Of a stretch of DNA of 64,000 bases, positions 59,925-64,000 are shown piece after piece. The stretch is from Cryptomeria japonica. Taxonomy: Eukaryota; Streptophyta; Pinopsida; Cupressales; Cupressaceae. Both the position numbers and the translations under genes were made by a program. How positions within the stretch are numbered: position 1 is the first letter of the stretch; the number at the start of each line of letters is the position of its first letter. The stretch is taken from the NCBI RefSeq assembly GCF_030272615.1, contig NC_081411.1:40105140-40169139 (forward strand). Reading direction: 5' to 3'. The notes beneath the pieces are model-generated. The model did no database searches, was not told the origin of the DNA, and saw only the letters and a program-made list of their open reading frames with translations.

Positions 59925-60974
59925 CTAAGCAATGCAAGATGGGTCCTGACTACTAGGCCATGTTAGGTACCCATGTACAAATGCAAATGCATGCAAACCA
60001 ATGCAATGAAATCTCTCACAAAGAGAGAAAAATCCAATGGGTAAAAACCCTCCCCCAAAGGGGAGATGAAAGCTATACAAGAGAACTCTCATAGAAGAAT
60101 GTGAAGGACAAAACCCCATGTGAGGAAAAAGTCCCCCCCATATGAGAGAAGAAGAGAAGCTAGGAAGCCCCCCCTCAATGTGGATTCTGCACCAATGATA
60201 GAAGCTCGATGTATGAAGAAACTGCTCCACGAACAACAAACAACATTCCTCCCCTTAGGAACAAACAAAGCCAAAGGTGTATCCATAAAGTCTCCCCAAT
60301 CATGAAGGGAAGATGTATGAAAAAAAATCATGATGAAAGGAATCTCTGAAAAATTGCTCAAGTGTCTCCATGTCGTTGCTGAAAGATACCCCCTCCAAAG
60401 GTGGTAAACTGTGCCACACTGCTGAAAAAGGCACTCCAAGATCTAGTGGAGATGGATGTAGAAAATGTCCCAAAGACTCACACGTCTCCTCAAAAGATAA
60501 AGACACCTCCTCCAAATGTTGTACATAAGTATCCACAATCATGTCAACCTCGAAAGAATAATCATGTAAAGAATGAACAAGAGGGTTAGAGTGTTCCCTC
60601 ACAGCAATTGAAGAAGAATCACATTCATAAAAGAGAAGATGAATGTCATCAATGATGTCTCCCAAATCTGCAATGTAGGATTCCATAAATAAACTTGCAA
60701 TGTGATCAAGTAATCATCCCATGAATCTGAAGCTGGAAGACAATGAATATCCTGCTACATTGAATCACATGAAGGCAAAACTGTTGCACTATGTGCATCA
60801 TCAGGTGCAATAGGTAATGTGATATCAATATGAGGAGATGAAATACAAGACTTAAGAACGGGTTCACATATGAGAATCCCCATGTTCAAGTGCCCAAAGT
60901 TCTCCTAAAAATCTAAACCATCACAAGAAGTGTGATCATCATGTGTAGAATCATCAAATGTGAAATCATCATCA
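59925..60974 (-). pseudogene. Acidic 3' coding region replacing pol, unknown
   Basis: After the protease-like part the frame changes. A stretch starting VDDDDFTFDDSTHDDHTSCD is followed by frames at 60686-60300 (128 residues, starting MESYIADLGDIIDDIHLLF, rich in Ser, Asp and His) and 60239-59925. Composition is protein-like but broken by stops near 60896 and 60755. It has no integrase or RT motif. It occupies the place of pol and is of unknown function. Confidence 0.35.
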
Positions 60975-62366
60975 TCAACAAAATCTGAAAAAGGAGTATA
61001 ACTGAGATGCATGATCAACCACCCTAGTCGCAATGATAGCTCTAGACTCCAAGTCTCTAATGAAAACTAACTTAGGTGTGAACTCCACAACTCTCTTAGT
61101 TGTGCCATGTGTGATTTGATAGATAGAAAGGAGATTGTTTGTCAAGTGGGGTACACACAACACATTATTGAAGGAGTTATCCCCAATGTCAATAGATCCT
61201 TTCCCAGTCACATCCATGTGTGTATGATTGCCCATCAAAATCTACGGCATGGTGCAAGGCTCAAATGTAGAGAACATAGACTGTGAAGATGCCATATGAT
61301 GATAAGCCTCTGAATCTAGAAGCCATCTCTCTTAATCATGACTGATTGTATCACATAGAGCTTTTCCTTTTCTTGTCCCAAAAGAGTGAGTCTTCCCACT
61401 TGTAGAAGCCATGAATGCTTGCCCTTTTCCTTTTGAATGTGAGGCAGTGGAAGTTGATGAATCATCCTTCTAGTAGACATTAGGCAAATCAATGTTATGC
61501 TTTTTGATGATATGTCTGAGCCCATCAATCTTCTTAGAATGGCAATGATGCTCCTCATGACCAAACTTTTTACAATAGGCACAAGTAGGTCTCTCCCTAT
61601 TTGGTAAGTTATCCCTCTTGGAAGAGGATGAATCTCCTTGTTGTGGAGAAGATGGTGCTTTGTCCTTAGGCTTTGATTGTCATTTCTTCTTGTTTGAGTT
61701 GTCCTTTCCTTGATTTCCTTTGTTCCCTTGATTTGCCACTAATGCTTGAGACTTAGAAGCCTTAAGAATGCCCATGCTTATCAACTTAGTTTGTTCCATC
61801 ATCAATATTTCATTGAAAGCATCAAATGTGGGCATTGTGTAGCTTGAACCCATTGTCATCCTATGGGTTTGGAAACTAGAAACAAATGTTGCATATTCCT
61901 GTGGAAGCTTGCCTATCAAGTTGAATATCAATTGAATATCCTTCTTATCAAGGCCACAATCTTTGAGTTGTGCCCTCAACTCATTTGCCTTAGTGACATA
62001 TTCTTGTATAGTTTCAAAGTTCTTAGGATCTAACATGGTGAGATCACTATCAATTTGATATCCCCTAATCTCATCAACTTGACCATATAAGTCTTGAAAC
62101 TTTTGCCAAGCATCCTTGATTAGAGTACATTTGTCAATATGAAAAATGAGATCCTTTGATACATACTTTCTTAAGGTACCAATTGCCATGATATTTTAAG
62201 TGAGACAATCGAAGTGACCAATTGGATCAACCTTAGGATTAGCAGGAGCAACAATAGTTCCATCAATGTAATGAGTGAGTCCTTTTTCCATAAGTTTACT
62301 CCATGCATCAATTTTCCAAGTAGCATAATTATGAGGAGTTAAGAGAGGAAACTTAGAAGAACCCAT
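60975..62366 (-). pseudogene. Copia gag and protease-like polyprotein
   Basis: Start MGSSKFPLLTPHNYATWKID at 62366, a typical Copia gag opening (Y..W). Then DAWQKFQDLYG, a UBN2 domain, a Lys/Asn-rich linker, the knuckle CAYCKKFGHEEHHC (intact CX2CX4HX4C), and WLLDSEAYHHM, where the protease D-S-G has become D-S-E. NVLCVPHLTNNLLSI follows, as in the Copia protease/pre-integrase junction. All parts share one frame, interrupted at 62196 (TAA), 61680 (TGA), and three later stops (TAG, TAA, TAG), the last between CCG and ATT near 61246. Gag packages element RNA in cytoplasmic particles. Confidence 0.8.
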
Positions 62367-62429
62367 TGTAAAGGAAGGAACACAAGAGCACAAAAGCACA
62401 AGAGACACCACCCCAAATTCACTCAATCA

Positions 62430-63529
62430 AGTACCCCCCCCAAAAAATGATCTTTTTGGCACTTTATATGTAGTGCATATACAATAGGCCACTTGCAAAC
62501 AATGGCAAGGTGGAATTCTGATTTTGTTTTACAACTGCCCCAATAGGTTGAGAACTATAAAACAAAAGATCAGAAAGATAGATCTATGTAATACAAATGC
62601 CAAATTGGCCAAATAAGACCATATGATGAAAGTACAATTTCTACCCACAATTACTGCAAACTAATAGCATATTCTACAAGTAGACAAAAAATAATGCACT
62701 TTCAAAACAAACAGCACTTGAAAAGGAGTTTGTATGAGCCTGTACAAAGACCTAGAAGTTGTAGAAACGAGGATTAGATAGGTACAGTCACCAAAAACTA
62801 TGAATTTTGAAAAATATGTCCATCAAAATCAAAAAATAATTCCAGCACGTGAAAGTACATGAAATTCTAGCCCATTTCAAATAAAATTGCACCAAAAAAA
62901 GAGCAAAAATGAGCAAGATATGGCCATTTGAAGTTGAACTGCAAAATCAAAACGCTCAATAAGAGGGGTCTCCAAAATTTTTGAAAAAATGATGATGTCA
63001 ACGGACTGCGGGATTAAATTTGATGGTCATATGACCGTCACCCAAACTTCATGGCTGACTGGGCAAGTGATTGTGTAGGTCATGTGGTAGCCAACTGGGT
63101 TGCTGACGTGGCAAGGTGATTTGGTAGCCAACTGGACTATTGACGTGGTGCTGACTCTGTGCTGCTGACTGGGCAGAAGGTACAGATCCCAAAAAATAAT
63201 TTCCAAATTTTATTTTATTTTTTTCAAAAAAAAATTTCAAACTGGAAAATAATTTTCAGAAATTTTTGTTTTGGATAAAAAAATCCGAAAATTTCATACT
63301 GTGCTGCCCAAATTGGGCAGAAAATTTCCACCACACCTAAAAAACGATTTTTGCCAAAGTAGGTCGAATTTATACTCAACTTTTATGGAAATGGCCTCCC
63401 AGATGCAATGGTGAGGTTGAAAACGCTCTAAGATGCTTCCAAAAAATGCAGTCCCTCAAATTCGAAAATAGAAGTCTTCCACAATGTCTCCAAAAACCAA
63501 TCAATGAAGCCCCAATGACTCTGATACCA
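62430..63529 (-). other. Leader of the minus-strand Copia element
   Basis: Untranslated leader between the primer site and gag. Near 63045-63175 it has imperfect repeats of GGTAGCCAACTGG and TGACGTGG. TGGTATCAGAGT (minus) ends it at 63529. Confidence 0.6.
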
Positions 63530-63978
63530 TGCAATATTTTGCCAAGATCAAGAGCTCAATGAAAAGTAAAATAGAGACAAAATATAGGATAAGAATAAAC
63601 TGTATTCTCATCAATAGATAAATGATCAATTATTCAATTTACATACAATGTAGATGAGTCTACTTATATAGGCAAGGCTAGAGATATGTGAGCACACAAA
63701 CATGACATGTGGCTCAATAAGAAGCAAGGGTAGGTAGGAAATAGGTGTGGGTAGGTAGGAGAAACAATATAATATTCCACATGATGTGGATCACCCACTG
63801 AATGTGGAGTGTAACAACAAGATCACACCATAAAAGGTGGAAATTCTCCTACACACACTATCCCAATGTGGCACAAACACCCAAGTGTCTCATACCCAAA
63901 CTACTATGAAATGCATTTCCTAAGTAAACTTAAGTAAAGTATAATAATATCCATGATGAAAAATTATTTACACCATCA
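63530..63978 (-). repeat. 5' LTR (minus strand), with a polypurine tract beyond it
   Basis: 449 bp. On minus it ends CTTGGCAAAATATTGCA, followed by the primer site. Its start is TGATGGTGTAAATAA (one base different from TGTTGG). It is itself preceded on minus by CTTAAGGGGGGG (63990-63979), the tract expected only before a 3' LTR. Confidence 0.85.
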
Positions 63979-64000
63979 CCCCCCCTTAAGTGCAACTTAG

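Larger units (their letters stand above)
59448..63978 (-). mobile_element. Non-autonomous Copia-type element with gag-protease and an acidic 3' ORF
   Basis: LTRs: 63530-63978 (5' on minus) and 59448-59875 (3'). TGGTATCAGAGT (minus, 63529-63518) follows the 5' LTR directly. CTTAAGGGGGGG (minus, about 59887-59876) precedes the 3' LTR. The interior of 3.65 kb holds gag and protease-like sequence but no integrase or reverse transcriptase. It is inserted in repeat R copy C. The right LTR lies at the window edge and is followed by sequence that looks like another 3' interior end. Confidence 0.85.

Overview
The window is repeat-saturated plant nuclear DNA. The evidence is the density of LTR retrotransposons with TG...CA termini, initiator-Met primer-binding sites and 5-bp target duplications, a Ty3/Gypsy chromovirus with a chromodomain, Copia remnants, a small Helitron, GT-AG introns with plant-like donors, and AT-rich spacers. 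Such a load fits a large-genome seed plant, possibly a gymnosperm, but nothing here fixes the species. I see no intact host gene, rRNA, tRNA or CRISPR array. Almost every coding region is broken.

Layout. 1-3.2 kb: spacer with a decayed Copia fragment and an old LTR relative. 3.2-21.9 kb: the most unusual region. Two multi-exon genes converge: gene A on + (7147-9242) and gene B on - (21577-18407, a DDE-transposase-like protein). Outside both lie clusters of a GC-rich palindromic motif (AAACGGGCGCCCGTTT type). A non-autonomous gag-protease LTR retrotransposon (9355-17439, exact TSD ATTAT) sits between the genes. Without it the two genes lie about 1 kb apart, as in a two-gene DNA transposon of roughly 10.6 kb. 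21.9-25.1 kb: spacer, a Copia integrase remnant, a shared repeat and a small inverted-repeat unit. 25.1-27.9 kb: a structurally complete small LTR element carrying a 41-bp minisatellite instead of genes. 27.9-31.7 kb: spacer, one exon-like ORF and an 899-bp Helitron-like element.

31.7-59.4 kb: a nested complex. A minus-strand Copia-type family (LTR about 1.33 kb, here called LTR-S) occurs three times. Each copy borders a shared about 2.3-kb block R (three copies). One LTR-S is split by a complete chromovirus (36020-43841) and another by a 2.23-kb TG...CA insertion (55037-57270, TSD CCATC) that holds a dense TCGAT motif array and a small ORF. Between them (45078-51777) is a plus-strand element with a coiled-coil, multi-zinc-knuckle gag, no polymerase, and a long unrecognised second coding region.

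59.4-64 kb: a minus-strand Copia-type element with gag and protease but no reverse transcriptase. Its right LTR is followed by a second polypurine tract, which suggests LTR-sharing tandem copies.

Three different retroelements here keep gag but lack polymerase, so they would have to move, if at all, using enzymes from partners. The in-frame stops in otherwise readable frames are dominated by TAG, several where the protein family expects CAG (Gln). This is the pattern expected from deamination of methylated cytosine in CHG context.
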